Below, piece by piece: positions 1-9,327 of a DNA stretch of 64,000 bases. The stretch comes from Kistimonas sp964291505 (GTDB lineage Bacteria; Pseudomonadota; Gammaproteobacteria; Pseudomonadales; Endozoicomonadaceae). Each line of letters opens with the position of its first letter. Within the stretch, counting starts at the first letter, position 1. The stretch is taken from positions 248,001 through 312,000 of the forward strand of contig OZ220199.1 of the NCBI GenBank assembly GCA_964291505.2, read 5' to 3'. Below the pieces are notes generated by a model. The model was not told the DNA's origin. It did not search any database and worked only from the letters and a program-made list of their open reading frames with translations. The translations under genes were made by a program, and so were the position numbers.

Positions 1-5
1 GCATT

Positions 6-41
6 AAAAACAGGCCGCCTTACGGTGATAAGGCCACCTGT
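6..41 (-). terminator. Intrinsic terminator overlapping the argC stop
   Basis: Read on the minus strand, two arms (ACAGG..GCCTTA and its partner TAAGGC..CCTGT) form an 11-bp stem with a 2-base internal mismatch and a 6-base loop, followed by a run of five T. The argC stop codon (20-22) lies within the hairpin. Confidence 0.75.
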
Positions 42-1051
42 GTCAGGCCTGCCGACTCTTCCTGCCCGAACATGATATTCATATTCTGGACAGCCTGACC
101 GGCAGCGCCCTTTACAAGATTATCAATTACAGACAGTACTACCACGGTATTCCCGCCCATCGGCCGGCATACTGCCATTCGACACATGTTAGAACCACGC
201 ACACTGCGTGTCTCTGGCGTCCAGCCCGCAGGCATCACATCCACAAAGGGCTCACGGGCATAACGGGCTTCGTAGAGTGCCTGCAAATCTGCACTGTCTT
301 CAGTCAGCTGTGCATACAATGTGGCATGTATACCTCTGATCATGGGAGTCAGATGGGGCACGAACGTCAACCCACAGGTATCACCGCTAACCGCATTTAA
401 GCCCTGCCTGATTTCAGGCAGGTGACGATGGCCGTTCACACCGTACGCTTTGAAACTCTCACTGGTCTCACACAGAAGCGTGCCCACATTGGCCTGTCGT
501 CCGGCACCACTGACACCGGATTTACAGTCAGCAATCATAGTCTCGGCATTGATCAAGCCCGCTTCCAGCAAAGGTAGAAAACCGAGTTGCACTGCTGTTG
601 GGTAACAGCCCGGGTTAGCCACCAGCCGTGCTGATGCAATCTCGACACGATTCACTTCAGGCAATCCGTAGACGGCATCCTCAAGCAACGCCGGGCAGGC
701 ATGCGCCATGCCATACCATTCAGACCAGATATCCGCGTCTTTCAACCGGAAATCCGCGGCCAGATCAATCACCCGTACGCCACGTGCCAACAGTTCCGGC
801 ACCTGGGTCATGGCAACACCGTTGGGTGTGGCATAAAAGACCACATCACACTCGGCCAAGGCGTCGACATCCGGCTCAGTGAAACAGAGATCAGTATGGC
901 CTCGCAGGCTCGGGAACATGTGATCCAGACGTCGACCGGCTTCAGAACGTGATGTAATCACCCGTAATTCAACAGCCGAATGCTGCACCAGCAAGCGCAA
1001 CAGTTCGACTCCGGTATAGCCTGTTCCACCAACAATCCCAACCTTGATCAC
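20..1051 (-). CDS. argC: N-acetyl-gamma-glutamyl-phosphate reductase
   Basis: This enzyme performs the NADPH-dependent reduction of N-acetylglutamyl phosphate to the semialdehyde in cytosolic arginine biosynthesis. The 343-residue length is normal for the family. A Rossmann motif GGTGYTG lies at residues 8-14, and the catalytic cysteine is C149 in the family motif NPGCYPT. The start is a GTG at 1051 with a strong GAGGAGAA ribosome site 5 bases upstream. The stop codon lies inside the gene's own intrinsic terminator. It is transcribed away from the ClC gene. In Pseudomonas-type genomes argC sits next to hemJ; here a chloride channel gene lies between them. Confidence 0.97.
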   Translation of the reverse strand: MIKVGIVGGTGYTGVELLRLLVQHSAVELRVITSRSEAGRRLDHMFPSLRGHTDLCFTEPDVDALAECDVVFYATPNGVAMTQVPELLARGVRVIDLAADFRLKDADIWSEWYGMAHACPALLEDAVYGLPEVNRVEIASARLVANPGCYPTAVQLGFLPLLEAGLINAETMIADCKSGVSGAGRQANVGTLLCETSESFKAYGVNGHRHLPEIRQGLNAVSGDTCGLTFVPHLTPMIRGIHATLYAQLTEDSADLQALYEARYAREPFVDVMPAGWTPETRSVRGSNMCRMAVCRPMGGNTVVVLSVIDNLVKGAAGQAVQNMNIMFGQEESAGLTQVALSP

Positions 1052-1248
1052 TGATTTCTCCTCGACGCCCCCGCGAAAACAGCCGGCTATAATAAATGGC
1101 TTTAGTTAAAATCTACAGCCATTAACGCGTGTAATCTGTCGTCCCTATCACATTCAGGTAATGAAAGATCTTACTATCAACCTGCCCTGAGTCATGGTGA
1201 TTCACACCAGCTTCTGCATAATGGTAGGCAAAAAAATGATGACAGCTC

Positions 1249-3057
1249 TTGGATGACAGGGAAATTCATGACTCCAGCAACACCACAGTCCGGCGGAACC
1301 TACTGATGCGATTGACGCCCCGCCGCCCCTCCTTCTATCGTTTTCGCCAACAGCTTGCAGATACGGATGCAATCCCTCAATTAGTTCTGCTGGGGCTGCT
1401 GACCGGCTTGTTCACAGCACTGGTCACCACCGGTTTTCGGGAATTAATCACTTTTTTTACGAGCCTGTATTTACCTGCTCCCGATTATGATGACTTTGCA
1501 GCACTGGAGTGGCCCCTTCGTCTGTTATTGCCACTTATTGGTGTCGCTGTCATTGTGACACTCTTTCGCCTGTTACATGAATCCAAGCATCGCCTGGGTA
1601 TTGCCCACGTGATTGAGCGATTAAGTCTGCACCAGGGACGACTTCCGCTTAAACCTTTTTTACTTCAGTTTTTTGCAGGCGTTGCTGCGATAGCCTCCGG
1701 TCATTCCATCGGACGTGAAGGTCCTGCTGTGCATTTGGGCGCCGCCAGCGGCAGTCTTCTTGGCCAGTGGTTACACCTTCCCAATAACAGCCTGCGCGTA
1801 CTAGTCGCCTGCGGCAGTGCGGCAGCGATCTCCTCCCTGTTTAACACCCCGATTGCCGGTATTGTGTTTGCCATGGAAGTGGTTGTCATGGAATACACCG
1901 TCGCTGGCTTTATTCCTGTGATGCTGGCATCAGTCATCGCAGCGGTAATCACCCGTAGTCTCTACGGCACAGAGCCCGCTTTTCATGTGCCATCGCTGAC
2001 TGTCACCACCGTCAATGAGCTCCCGCTGATCATTATTACCGGGATTACCATGGGACTGCTGGCTGTATGCTTTTGCCGCCTGATTGTCCTGTTTGCCCGC
2101 ACTAATCCTTACCCGCTATGGCTGCGTCTGACCTGCGCTGCCTTGCTGACTGGACTGACTGCTATCTGGCTGCCACAGGTAATGGGTATTGGGTATGGGA
2201 CACTGTCGGACATCATGTTCAACAATCTCGGTTTCACCTTCCTCTGTCTACTCACCATCGGCAAGCTGTTTACCAGTGCCGCGAGTATTGGCCTAGGGGT
2301 TCCTGGCGGTTTAATTGGTCCATCTCTTTTCATAGGCGCAGCAGCAGGCAGTACGGTGGGCAGTCTGACCAATATGCTTGGAATCAGTGCAACGATGAGC
2401 GGTTTTCCGGCTATGGTTGGCATGAGCGCCATGTTAGGCGCGGTTCTGCAAGCGCCCTTGACGGCACTGATCACCGTATTGGAATTAACACGAAATCCCG
2501 GCATTCTGCTGCCATCCCTGATTGCGATCATCATCGCCTGGCTCATCACCAGCCAGCTGTTCCGGCAACAATCGATATTTACTCAAATGCTCTCTGCCGA
2601 TGGTCTGGATTTTCGCCATGACCCGGTCGCCCAGGCGCTACGTCGTGCTGGCGTTGCCAGCGTAATGAGCCGGAGCCTGCAACAACTGGAGCGACATTGC
2701 CCCTTTGAACAACTACACAGCGCACTCAAAACTAAACCGCGCTGGCTATTAATCAATAACAACGGAAAACCACAAAGCCTGATGCCCGCCGTCGAACTGG
2801 CGCGCCAGCTGGAACAGCTGACATTCGATGCCCACTACACACTGGTTGAAACTGCAGACCTGCTGGGCATTCCCGCTAAACGACTGGAAGTGGGCGCCAT
2901 TGATATCAAATCCACACTCCATGAAGCCTTGAGAACGATGGATCAGAACAGTCTGAATGCACTGTATGTAGTCAGCCGTAACAGGAAAAATGGTGACACA
3001 ATAACTGGTATCATTACCCGTGCCGATATCGAAGCCTGGTACCAGGTCCCCCACTGA
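1249..3057 (+). CDS. ClC-family chloride channel/transporter with C-terminal CBS domains
   Basis: A polytopic inner-membrane anion channel or Cl-/H+ antiporter of the ClC family. The family motif GREGP is at residues 155-159, with the gating glutamate at 157. A second filter motif (GGLIGPSLFIG) and a helix rich in Gly/Ala follow. Residues from about 465 to the end form a soluble tail resembling a CBS pair, which in ClC proteins modulates gating. The longest reading frame uses a TTG at 1249. An ATG at 1306, preceded at a distance by GGCGGA, would give 583 residues and is equally plausible. It sits between argC (divergent) and hemJ (27 bases downstream), so it may be cotranscribed with hemJ. 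Confidence 0.92.
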   Translation: MDDREIHDSSNTTVRRNLLMRLTPRRPSFYRFRQQLADTDAIPQLVLLGLLTGLFTALVTTGFRELITFFTSLYLPAPDYDDFAALEWPLRLLLPLIGVAVIVTLFRLLHESKHRLGIAHVIERLSLHQGRLPLKPFLLQFFAGVAAIASGHSIGREGPAVHLGAASGSLLGQWLHLPNNSLRVLVACGSAAAISSLFNTPIAGIVFAMEVVVMEYTVAGFIPVMLASVIAAVITRSLYGTEPAFHVPSLTVTTVNELPLIIITGITMGLLAVCFCRLIVLFARTNPYPLWLRLTCAALLTGLTAIWLPQVMGIGYGTLSDIMFNNLGFTFLCLLTIGKLFTSAASIGLGVPGGLIGPSLFIGAAAGSTVGSLTNMLGISATMSGFPAMVGMSAMLGAVLQAPLTALITVLELTRNPGILLPSLIAIIIAWLITSQLFRQQSIFTQMLSADGLDFRHDPVAQALRRAGVASVMSRSLQQLERHCPFEQLHSALKTKPRWLLINNNGKPQSLMPAVELARQLEQLTFDAHYTLVETADLLGIPAKRLEVGAIDIKSTLHEALRTMDQNSLNALYVVSRNRKNGDTITGIITRADIEAWYQVPH

Positions 3058-3083
3058 CACCAATAATACGGGATAACTCTTCA

Positions 3084-3509
3084 ATGCTTTATTTGTGGAT
3101 TAAAGCGTTTCATATCATCAGCATGGTCTGCTGGTTTGCGGGTTTGTTTTATCTACCGCGGCTCTATGTCTACCATGCCATGAGCAGTGACAGCATCAGC
3201 ATTGAGCGTTTCAAGGTCATGGAAAGAAAGCTCTACCGGGGTATTACCACCCCGTCCATGATACTGACACTGATCTTTGGCCTCTGGCTTTTACATATGC
3301 AACCGCTCCTGCTCAAACAGGGATGGTTCCATGCCAAACTGGCGCTGATTATTCTGTTATTAGGCTACCACCATGTCTGCGGTCGGTTTCTGAAAGTATT
3401 TGCCAATGACGCCAACACACGCAGTCATACGTTTTACCGGTTTTTTAATGAGTTTCCGGTGCTGTTGTTGCTTGGTATAGTGATATTGGTGGTTGTGAGA
3501 CCATTCTGA
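3084..3509 (+). CDS. hemJ: Protoporphyrinogen IX oxidase HemJ
   Basis: HemJ converts protoporphyrinogen IX to protoporphyrin IX in haem synthesis, in the inner membrane. The 141-residue protein has four hydrophobic helices and the conserved N-terminal histidine H10 (sequence IKAFHIISM), in the usual position for the family (once called UPF0093/TIGR00701). It starts 27 bases after the ClC gene and is followed 42 bases later by a DUF805 gene on the same strand, suggesting a shared transcript. Position near argC matches the arrangement in Pseudomonas relatives. Confidence 0.9.
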   Translation: MLYLWIKAFHIISMVCWFAGLFYLPRLYVYHAMSSDSISIERFKVMERKLYRGITTPSMILTLIFGLWLLHMQPLLLKQGWFHAKLALIILLLGYHHVCGRFLKVFANDANTRSHTFYRFFNEFPVLLLLGIVILVVVRPF

Positions 3510-3551
3510 CACCCAGACCAATAACCATAATCAGGGCAAGGATTGCACCGT

Positions 3552-4364
3552 ATGGATACCACACTGTATAAAGTTGTGTTTGAGGGAGAGACACACCCCG
3601 GCCATCACACCGCTCAGGTTAAACAGAATTTTACCAAACTGTTTCAAGCGGAACCGCCACAGATCGAACGCCTGTTTTCCGGACAACCTATCATTGTCCG
3701 GAAAAACCTCAGGCAGCAGGAAGCCCGACAGTATGAAGAAGCAATCACCCGGGCTGGCGCCGTCTGTCACATATTGATCCAGAAGCCAAAATACAGCCCT
3801 CCAAATCCCACTATTCTTGATACCCTTCAGGAACTTCCCCCCTGGGAAACTGAGCAAGCGACTTCCACCACGACAATTGATGCGCTTTCCTCAAAGGGCC
3901 GTCTTGGTCGCGCGCATTTCATTACCTATACATCATTGAGCTTTTTATTGGCTGCGGTTCTGTCATCGACTTCATGGCTGCTGGCAACGGGCACAACGCC
4001 TCTCATTCCACAGGGCGCAGCCATCATAACGACAATATCAGCCCTTCTACTTGCGATACTGGCGAGCATTCCACTGCAAATACGGCGACTCCATGATATT
4101 GGTCACAGTGGTTGGCTGAGCCTGATCAGTCTGACGCCTCTGACAAATATTCCTTTTCTCTGCTACATCGCCCTGTGCCCCGGAAACCGTGGCACCAATC
4201 AATACGGCAAGCGTGACCAAGTGCCCTCGATGATGATTAATCTGCTGGCCTTTGCTCTACCGCTTTTATTTGTCATAGCTTCTGTACTGACGCTTGTGGC
4301 AAACTTCAGCGACGTACAACTATGGCTTCAACAGACGTTTGGTCAGTTAGCCACACCACAATAA
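3552..4364 (+). CDS. DUF805 domain membrane protein
   Basis: A 270-residue membrane protein of unknown function. Residues 1-85 form a soluble N-terminal domain. From about residue 115 the DUF805 region follows, with the typical start (GRLGRAHF) and the family motif RRLHDIGHSGW, and four hydrophobic segments. An upstream TTG at 3543 is in frame, but the ATG at 3552 is preferred because AAGGA lies about 10 bases before it. It lies between hemJ and an SDR gene on the same strand. DUF805 proteins have no established activity, so no role is assigned. Confidence 0.85.
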   Translation: MDTTLYKVVFEGETHPGHHTAQVKQNFTKLFQAEPPQIERLFSGQPIIVRKNLRQQEARQYEEAITRAGAVCHILIQKPKYSPPNPTILDTLQELPPWETEQATSTTTIDALSSKGRLGRAHFITYTSLSFLLAAVLSSTSWLLATGTTPLIPQGAAIITTISALLLAILASIPLQIRRLHDIGHSGWLSLISLTPLTNIPFLCYIALCPGNRGTNQYGKRDQVPSMMINLLAFALPLLFVIASVLTLVANFSDVQLWLQQTFGQLATPQ

Positions 4365-4427
4365 AAACCACGGCGACCAGTCTCTGCTCGCTGGGAAAAA
4401 CAACAATAACCCTGAGGGAGCAGAATC

Positions 4428-5210
4428 ATGAAAGGACGAGTACTGATTACAGGTGCCTCTACCGGTATCGGTGAGGCGATGTGCCATTATCTGGCCAAAC
4501 AGAAACACGATCTTGTCCTGGTCGCCCGCAATGGCGAACGTCTTCAGGCGCTGGCCAAGACGCTGTCCGCACAGTTTGGCGTCACCGTCACCCCCTGCCC
4601 GATGGATCTTGCCGTGAATGGTGCCGCGCTGTCCCTGCATGAATGGTGCAAATCCCAGGACCTGACCATCGATATCCTGATCAACAACGCCGGTGTCGGC
4701 ACCCGCGGCGATTGGATCACAACAGATTTTGAAGATGAATACCGCCTGATCCAACTCAACATCGTCACGCTTGCTGAACTGTGCAAACTGTTTGCCCGGG
4801 ATATGGCTGAACGCAAGCAGGGCTGGATTCTTAACGTCGCCTCTATTGCCGGTTTCCAGCCTGGCCCCTGGATGAGCAACTATTATGCGTCAAAAGCCTA
4901 TGTGCTGAGTCTGTCAGAAGGGCTGGGGCATGAACTGAAAGCCCATGGCATTACCGTCACGGCACTCTGCCCGGGCCCGGTCAAAACACCGTTTTTTGAA
5001 AATGCCGGCATTCCCGAGGAAAAAATCTTCGCCAATCCAGCAACTATGGCAGCAGAAGCCGTAGCCGCTGCTGGTATTGAAGGGTTACGCAGTGGCAAGC
5101 GCCTTGTCATTCCTGGGTTTATCAACAAAATGATTGCCCAGAGCGGCAGAGTATCGCCCAGAAACATGCAAACAGCCGTCAGCGGCTGGCTCAACCAACA
5201 CAGCATTTAA
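4428..5210 (+). CDS. Short-chain dehydrogenase/reductase
   Basis: A 260-residue classical SDR, a cytosolic NAD(P)-dependent oxidoreductase. The cofactor motif TGASTGIG is at residues 8-15, NNAG at 86-89, the catalytic serine at 139, and the YxxxK pair is Y152/K156. The substrate cannot be read from sequence. The closest-looking group is the DltE/YqjQ-like SDRs, which have no agreed reaction. A good ribosome site (GAGGGAG) precedes the ATG. It is followed after 30 bases by a small unknown gene. Confidence 0.9.
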   Translation: MKGRVLITGASTGIGEAMCHYLAKQKHDLVLVARNGERLQALAKTLSAQFGVTVTPCPMDLAVNGAALSLHEWCKSQDLTIDILINNAGVGTRGDWITTDFEDEYRLIQLNIVTLAELCKLFARDMAERKQGWILNVASIAGFQPGPWMSNYYASKAYVLSLSEGLGHELKAHGITVTALCPGPVKTPFFENAGIPEEKIFANPATMAAEAVAAAGIEGLRSGKRLVIPGFINKMIAQSGRVSPRNMQTAVSGWLNQHSI

Positions 5211-5240
5211 TCTAGCAAGTTGAATGGCGGTAAACATCTG

Positions 5241-5426
5241 ATGTCACTTTCATTGCATAACTACAATATTGTCCGGGTCAGTGACGGCAAGCAGATCACC
5301 AACTGCACCATTGTGCGCATGTGTCATGCGCACGTGGTCGTAAAATACGAAGGGCGAAAATACAAAATCCCCTACGATCTGATAGACAAGGTGGTTGGTC
5401 ACGAACTGCTGATGCCGGAGGAATAA
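5241..5426 (+). CDS. Small hypothetical protein (61 aa)
   Basis: A compact soluble protein of 61 residues with a basic middle part and predicted beta-strand pattern. It was not recognised as a member of any named family. An in-frame TTG at 5220 would add seven residues, but the ATG at 5241 with GGCGGT upstream is more natural. It is packed between the SDR gene (30 bases) and hinT (28 bases) on the same strand, which supports it being real. No function is proposed. Confidence 0.6.
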   Translation: MSLSLHNYNIVRVSDGKQITNCTIVRMCHAHVVVKYEGRKYKIPYDLIDKVVGHELLMPEE

Positions 5427-5454
5427 CGGCGCTCACACTTCATAGGAGTCCTCC

Positions 5455-5802
5455 ATGAGTACAGACTGTCTGTTTTGCCGAATCATTGCAGGAGACGCAC
5501 CGGCAGAAAAAGTCTATGAAGACGACGATGTCATCGCTTTCAGGGATATTTTTCCGGCAGCACCGACCCATTGCCTGATCATTCCGCGCAAACATATCAG
5601 TACGCTGAACGATGCTGACGACAGAGATACACAGGTGCTGGGGAAATTGATGCTAACGGCAAGTCGGCTGGCAAAAGAAGCGGGTATCGATGAAAGTGGT
5701 TACCGGGTTGCCATGAACTGCAACCGGGGCGCAGGCCAAAGTGTCTTCCATATTCATCTGCATTTGCTGGGCGGCCGTCAGATGAAATGGCCGCCCGGCT
5801 GA
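5455..5802 (+). CDS. hinT: HIT-family purine nucleoside phosphoramidase
   Basis: HinT hydrolyses adenosine 5'-phosphoramidates in the cytosol. The 115-residue length is standard. The histidine triad H99-x-H101-x-H103 is intact within FHIHLHLLGG. An N-terminal DCLFCRI segment is typical of bacterial HinT. An AGGAG ribosome site lies 5-6 bases before the ATG. It converges on osmC, with only 19 bases between the stop codons and no clear terminator. Confidence 0.95.
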   Translation: MSTDCLFCRIIAGDAPAEKVYEDDDVIAFRDIFPAAPTHCLIIPRKHISTLNDADDRDTQVLGKLMLTASRLAKEAGIDESGYRVAMNCNRGAGQSVFHIHLHLLGGRQMKWPPG

Positions 5803-5821
5803 TCTGTAGAAACTATCGCAA

Positions 5822-6241
5822 TCAGATTTCCTGCACCTCAAAGCTGTGCGTGATCTCCACGCCAGCTTTGCCCAGCATGATGGATGCCGAGCAGTATTTT
5901 TCAGCCGACAGCGCCACAGCACGGCTAACGTGATTTTCCTTCAGGTCACGCCCTTTAACGACAAAGTGCAGATGAATTTTGGTAAAAACGGCTGGGACGG
6001 CATCGGCACGTTCTGCCTCAATCTCCACATGGCAGCTGATCACATCCTGGCGGGACTTCTGGAGTGTACTGACCACATCAATGGATGAGCATCCACCAAC
6101 GCCCTGCAGAATCATCTCCATTGGGCTCGGCCCCAGGTTATTACCCCCGTGCTGTTGTGATGCATCCATCACCACCGAGTGCCCACTCTGGGTTTCACCG
6201 ACAAACCGAAAACCATCAACCCACTTTACTTGTGCTTTCAT
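5822..6241 (-). CDS. OsmC family protein (YhfA-like)
   Basis: A 139-residue OsmC/Ohr-fold protein. The two family cysteines are present at C51 (VGGCSS) and C117 (KYCSAS), which in this family form a peroxide-reactive thiol pair. It is divergent from crp/vfr, the same arrangement as yhfA-crp in E. coli and an osmC gene beside vfr in Pseudomonas, so it is most likely the YhfA orthologue, whose physiological substrate is not established. Start is the ATG at 6241. Confidence 0.9.
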   Translation of the reverse strand: MKAQVKWVDGFRFVGETQSGHSVVMDASQQHGGNNLGPSPMEMILQGVGGCSSIDVVSTLQKSRQDVISCHVEIEAERADAVPAVFTKIHLHFVVKGRDLKENHVSRAVALSAEKYCSASIMLGKAGVEITHSFEVQEI

Positions 6242-6577
6242 TCGCGTTATTACCTGTACTCACTGTCCGGTGGGTGTGATGCAGGCTGTATATCCTGCAT
6301 GATCAGGAGGGGTACACACCCGCACCAGGCGCTTTATAATCCAGTATCGTCGACCACCTGCGGATCACTTAGACAGTTTGTGACCTGCCTCGCAGACCTG
6401 ATAGTCGTGAACCCGTAGAGTGGAGGCACTGGCATGGATGTCGCAAATGGTACTCGAAATCACGGTGCCCTGATACTGATAACAACATCGGCCCGTCGGC
6501 CGCCGGGAAGTGACAAACACTTCCGTCTGCTGGCACATCAGGCCGTTTCGCTGACCATTAACTGATGCCGGAAACCT
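6242..6577. promoter_or_regulatory. Divergent osmC/crp intergenic region
   Basis: These 336 bases contain no convincing gene. On the plus strand a TATAAT at 6335-6340 with TACACA 16 bases upstream is a possible crp promoter, leaving a long untranslated leader. A half site TGTGA near 6372 could be a CRP contact for autoregulation, but no good symmetric partner is present. Confidence 0.35.
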
Positions 6578-7219
6578 ATGGTAGTACTCGCACAGTCCCG
6601 ACAGTTGACGGAAAAAGAGCGTTTTCTGACGCACTGCCACCGTCACCGCTACAAGGCTAAAAACAACATCATCTGCGCCGGCGATCCAGCCGACACCCTT
6701 TATTACATTGTTGAAGGTTCTGTAACCGTCTTTGTGGAAGACGACGAAGGTCGTGAAATAATCATTGCCTACCTGAACGCCGGTGATTTCTTCGGCGAAC
6801 TGGGCTTGTTCCTGAATGATGAAACCAGTGTCCGCAGCGCCTGGGTCAAGGCCCGTACCGTCTGCGAGATTGCCGAAATCAGTTACACCCGGGTACGGGA
6901 ATTAAGCAAGGAGATGCCCGGCATCCTGTTTGATATCAGCACCCAGATTGCTGCGCGCCTCAAGCAAACCACCCGCAAGGTCAGTGACCTCGCCTTCCTG
7001 GATGTGACCGGCCGTGTTGCGCGAACTTTGCTGGATCTCTGCCAGCAACCGGATGCCATGACACACCCTGACGGGATGCAGATTCGCATCACGCGTCAGG
7101 AAATCGGTCGTATCGTCGGCTGCTCAAGGGAAATGGTGGGACGGGTACTGAAAAACCTGGAAGACCAGGAATTGGTCTCCGTGAAAGGCAAAACCATGGT
7201 GGTCTTTGGCACCCGCTAA
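6578..7219 (+). CDS. crp: cAMP receptor protein (CRP/Vfr)
   Basis: A global transcription regulator that binds cAMP and activates or represses catabolic and virulence genes. The 213 residues comprise a cyclic-nucleotide domain with the phosphate-binding cassette (FGELGLF, with E74, R86 and S87 in the cAMP-contact positions), a long dimerisation helix, and a C-terminal helix-turn-helix at about 172-193 (TRQEIGRIVGCSREMVGRV). The sequence is closer to the Pseudomonas Vfr type than to enteric CRP in its N-terminus. It is divergent from osmC and ends in a shared terminator with sulP. Confidence 0.95.
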   Translation: MVVLAQSRQLTEKERFLTHCHRHRYKAKNNIICAGDPADTLYYIVEGSVTVFVEDDEGREIIIAYLNAGDFFGELGLFLNDETSVRSAWVKARTVCEIAEISYTRVRELSKEMPGILFDISTQIAARLKQTTRKVSDLAFLDVTGRVARTLLDLCQQPDAMTHPDGMQIRITRQEIGRIVGCSREMVGRVLKNLEDQELVSVKGKTMVVFGTR

Positions 7220-7238
7220 GCTCTGATCAATCCAGCAT

Positions 7239-7267
7239 AAAAAAGCCGGTAAATTGTCGGCTTTTTT
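7239..7267. terminator. Bidirectional terminator between crp and sulP
   Basis: A perfect 10-bp stem (AAAAAAGCCG / CGGCTTTTTT) with a 9-base loop. T runs occur in both directions, so it can stop crp on the plus strand and the SulP gene on the minus strand. It sits between the two convergent stop codons. Confidence 0.92.
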
Positions 7268-7270
7268 GCA

Positions 7271-8806
7271 TTAACCCAGTTTGTCGCTGGCGACATGGTA
7301 ATGTGGATCTTCCAATACATTCACTTCGACCAAATCCTGCGCCCGACTCAGCAGTGAACGACATTCCTCGGTCAAATGACGAAGATGCAGCTTTTTACCC
7401 GCCTTGGTGTAACGCTCAGCCAGTGTATCGATCGCTTCCAGTCCCGAATGATCACAAACCCGTGAATAACGAAAATCGACAATCACATCTTCCGGGTCAC
7501 CCTTGGCATCAAACAGCGCCATGAAATGACTGACAGAGCCAAAGAACAGTGGCCCATGCAATTCATAGACTTTACTCCCTGCCTCATTCATACGCATATC
7601 GACACGGATGTGTTTGGCATGCTCCCAGGCAAAGACCAACGCAGAAACAATCACACCAACAATGACGGCCACCGCCAAGTCAGTCCATACCGTCACGGCA
7701 GAGACCAGAATCAGCACAAAAGCATCACTAACCGGAATCTTGTTGAGAATGCGTAAACTACTCCATTCAAAGGTGCCGATCACCACCATAAACATCACAC
7801 CGGTCAAGGCTGCCAGGGGAATCTGCTCAATCAGGGACGAGGCAAACAGGATAAACACCAGCAGCATCAGCGCTGCAACAAGGCCAGAGAGACGCCCTCT
7901 GCCACCGGAGTTCACATTGATCATGCTCTGGCCGATCATGGCGCAGCCGCCCATGCCGCCGAAAAAACCTGTCACGGTGTTAGCGACACCCTGAGCGACA
8001 CATTCCCGGTTATTCTGGCCGGTGGTGTCGGTCAGCTCATCAATCACGCTGATCGTCAGCAGCGACTCAATCAGCCCAATGGCAGCCAGGATCACGGCAT
8101 ACGGGAAGATAATTTCCAGTGTTTCCCAGCTCATGGGAACGGAAGGAATAGAAAAGCTCGGCAAACCACCCGCAATGGACGCCACATCACCAACTGTTCG
8201 GGTATCCAGATTGAATCCAATCACCAACACCGATACACCAACTATCGCCGCCAGGGACGAAGGCACTGCGCGAGTCAGACGGGGCAGGAACATGATAATG
8301 GCCATGGTCAACGCGACCAGCGCCAGCATCAGATAGAGCGGCTCACCACTGAGCCAGACCTTGACGCCATCGGCTCCTACAACCTTGAACTGCTCCATCT
8401 GAGCAAGAAAGATCACAATCGCCAAACCATTCACAAAGCCAAGCATCACCGGATGGGGCACCAATCGGATAAATTTCCCCAGCTTGAACACACCCGCCAG
8501 CATTTGCAGAAGCCCCATCAGCACGACGGTGGCAAAGAGGTATTGCTCCCCATGGGTTGCCACCAGCGACACCATCACCACCGCCAACGCACCGGTCGCA
8601 CCGGAGATCATGCCGGGACGTCCACCGATAGCGGAGGTAATCAACCCCACCATAAACGCCGCATACAGTCCGGTGAGCGGACCAACACCCGCGACAAAAG
8701 CAAAGGCAACCGCTTCGGGCACCAGCGCGAGAGACACCGTCAGACCTGACAAAACATCGTTCTTGTACCGGGAAAATCGCTCGAGCTTAGTGAAAGTCAT
8801 AGGCAT
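7271..8806 (-). CDS. SulP-family inorganic anion transporter with STAS domain
   Basis: A 511-residue inner-membrane anion transporter of the SLC26/SulP family. About the first 390 residues are hydrophobic transport helices, including the family signature near the N-terminus (LALVPEAVAFAFVAGV and GATGALAVV). The C-terminal 100 residues form a STAS domain. Bacterial members transport sulfate, bicarbonate or dicarboxylates, and the substrate cannot be decided here. Two start codons, 8806 and 8800, are both possible. It lies between crp and cutA, an arrangement not part of the usual trpC-vfr neighbourhood. Confidence 0.93.
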   Translation of the reverse strand: MPMTFTKLERFSRYKNDVLSGLTVSLALVPEAVAFAFVAGVGPLTGLYAAFMVGLITSAIGGRPGMISGATGALAVVMVSLVATHGEQYLFATVVLMGLLQMLAGVFKLGKFIRLVPHPVMLGFVNGLAIVIFLAQMEQFKVVGADGVKVWLSGEPLYLMLALVALTMAIIMFLPRLTRAVPSSLAAIVGVSVLVIGFNLDTRTVGDVASIAGGLPSFSIPSVPMSWETLEIIFPYAVILAAIGLIESLLTISVIDELTDTTGQNNRECVAQGVANTVTGFFGGMGGCAMIGQSMINVNSGGRGRLSGLVAALMLLVFILFASSLIEQIPLAALTGVMFMVVIGTFEWSSLRILNKIPVSDAFVLILVSAVTVWTDLAVAVIVGVIVSALVFAWEHAKHIRVDMRMNEAGSKVYELHGPLFFGSVSHFMALFDAKGDPEDVIVDFRYSRVCDHSGLEAIDTLAERYTKAGKKLHLRHLTEECRSLLSRAQDLVEVNVLEDPHYHVASDKLG

Positions 8807-8928
8807 TCGTTATTGTTCAAGATTCGAAAGTAGGCATGTAAAAGGCGGCGAATCATACCAGAACCTGCCCTTTTCTCAAAAACCGTTAGACTGATAGGTA
8901 TCTGGACACGCATGGCGAGGTACCGAGG

Positions 8929-9321
8929 GTGGCTACCTTAACACGCCTGTGGTTGCTGGTTCTTTTCTCTCAACTACTGACGGGCTGCATACATCCAATG
9001 AGCAAAAAAACAGAGTATTGTGTGGTAATGACCACCTGTCCAACCCAGCTGGAGGCCGATACCCACGCAAGGGCGATCATCGAAAAGGGATTGGGCGCCT
9101 GTGTCCAGACCAGCCAGATACAGAGTCACTACCAGTGGGAAGGCAAGGTGCAGACTGAAAATGAGATCCTGATGCGAATCAAAACCACCTGCGCGAAATA
9201 TGCTGATCTGGAAGCCTACCTGGTGGCGGAACACAGCTATGAAGTTCCCCAAATCATCCAGCTGCCCATTACCGCAGGCCTGACCGATTACCTGGATTGG
9301 GTCAAGAAAGAAACGAAGTAA
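8929..9321 (+). CDS. cutA: CutA-family protein with putative lipoprotein signal
   Basis: CutA is a trimeric PII-like protein linked to divalent-cation tolerance. The core fold (from about residue 24, starting MSKKTEYCVVMTTCP) contains the usual CutA features GLGACVQ, YQWEGKV and the C-terminal YLDWV. In front is a 23-residue extension with a hydrophobic core and a lipobox-like LLTGC (Cys20). The GTG start at 8929 has GCGAGG 8 bases upstream, whereas the internal ATG at 8998 has no clear ribosome site, so the long form is favoured. If processed, this CutA would be a lipoprotein, which is unusual. A terminator follows immediately. Confidence 0.88.
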   Translation: MATLTRLWLLVLFSQLLTGCIHPMSKKTEYCVVMTTCPTQLEADTHARAIIEKGLGACVQTSQIQSHYQWEGKVQTENEILMRIKTTCAKYADLEAYLVAEHSYEVPQIIQLPITAGLTDYLDWVKKETK

Positions 9322-9327
9322 CGAAAA

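Noticed and set aside
2109..2621. Long antisense frames inside the ClC gene (and similar ones inside sulP, lptD, trpD and trpE).
   Set aside because: They are shadows of strongly biased codon use in well-supported genes.
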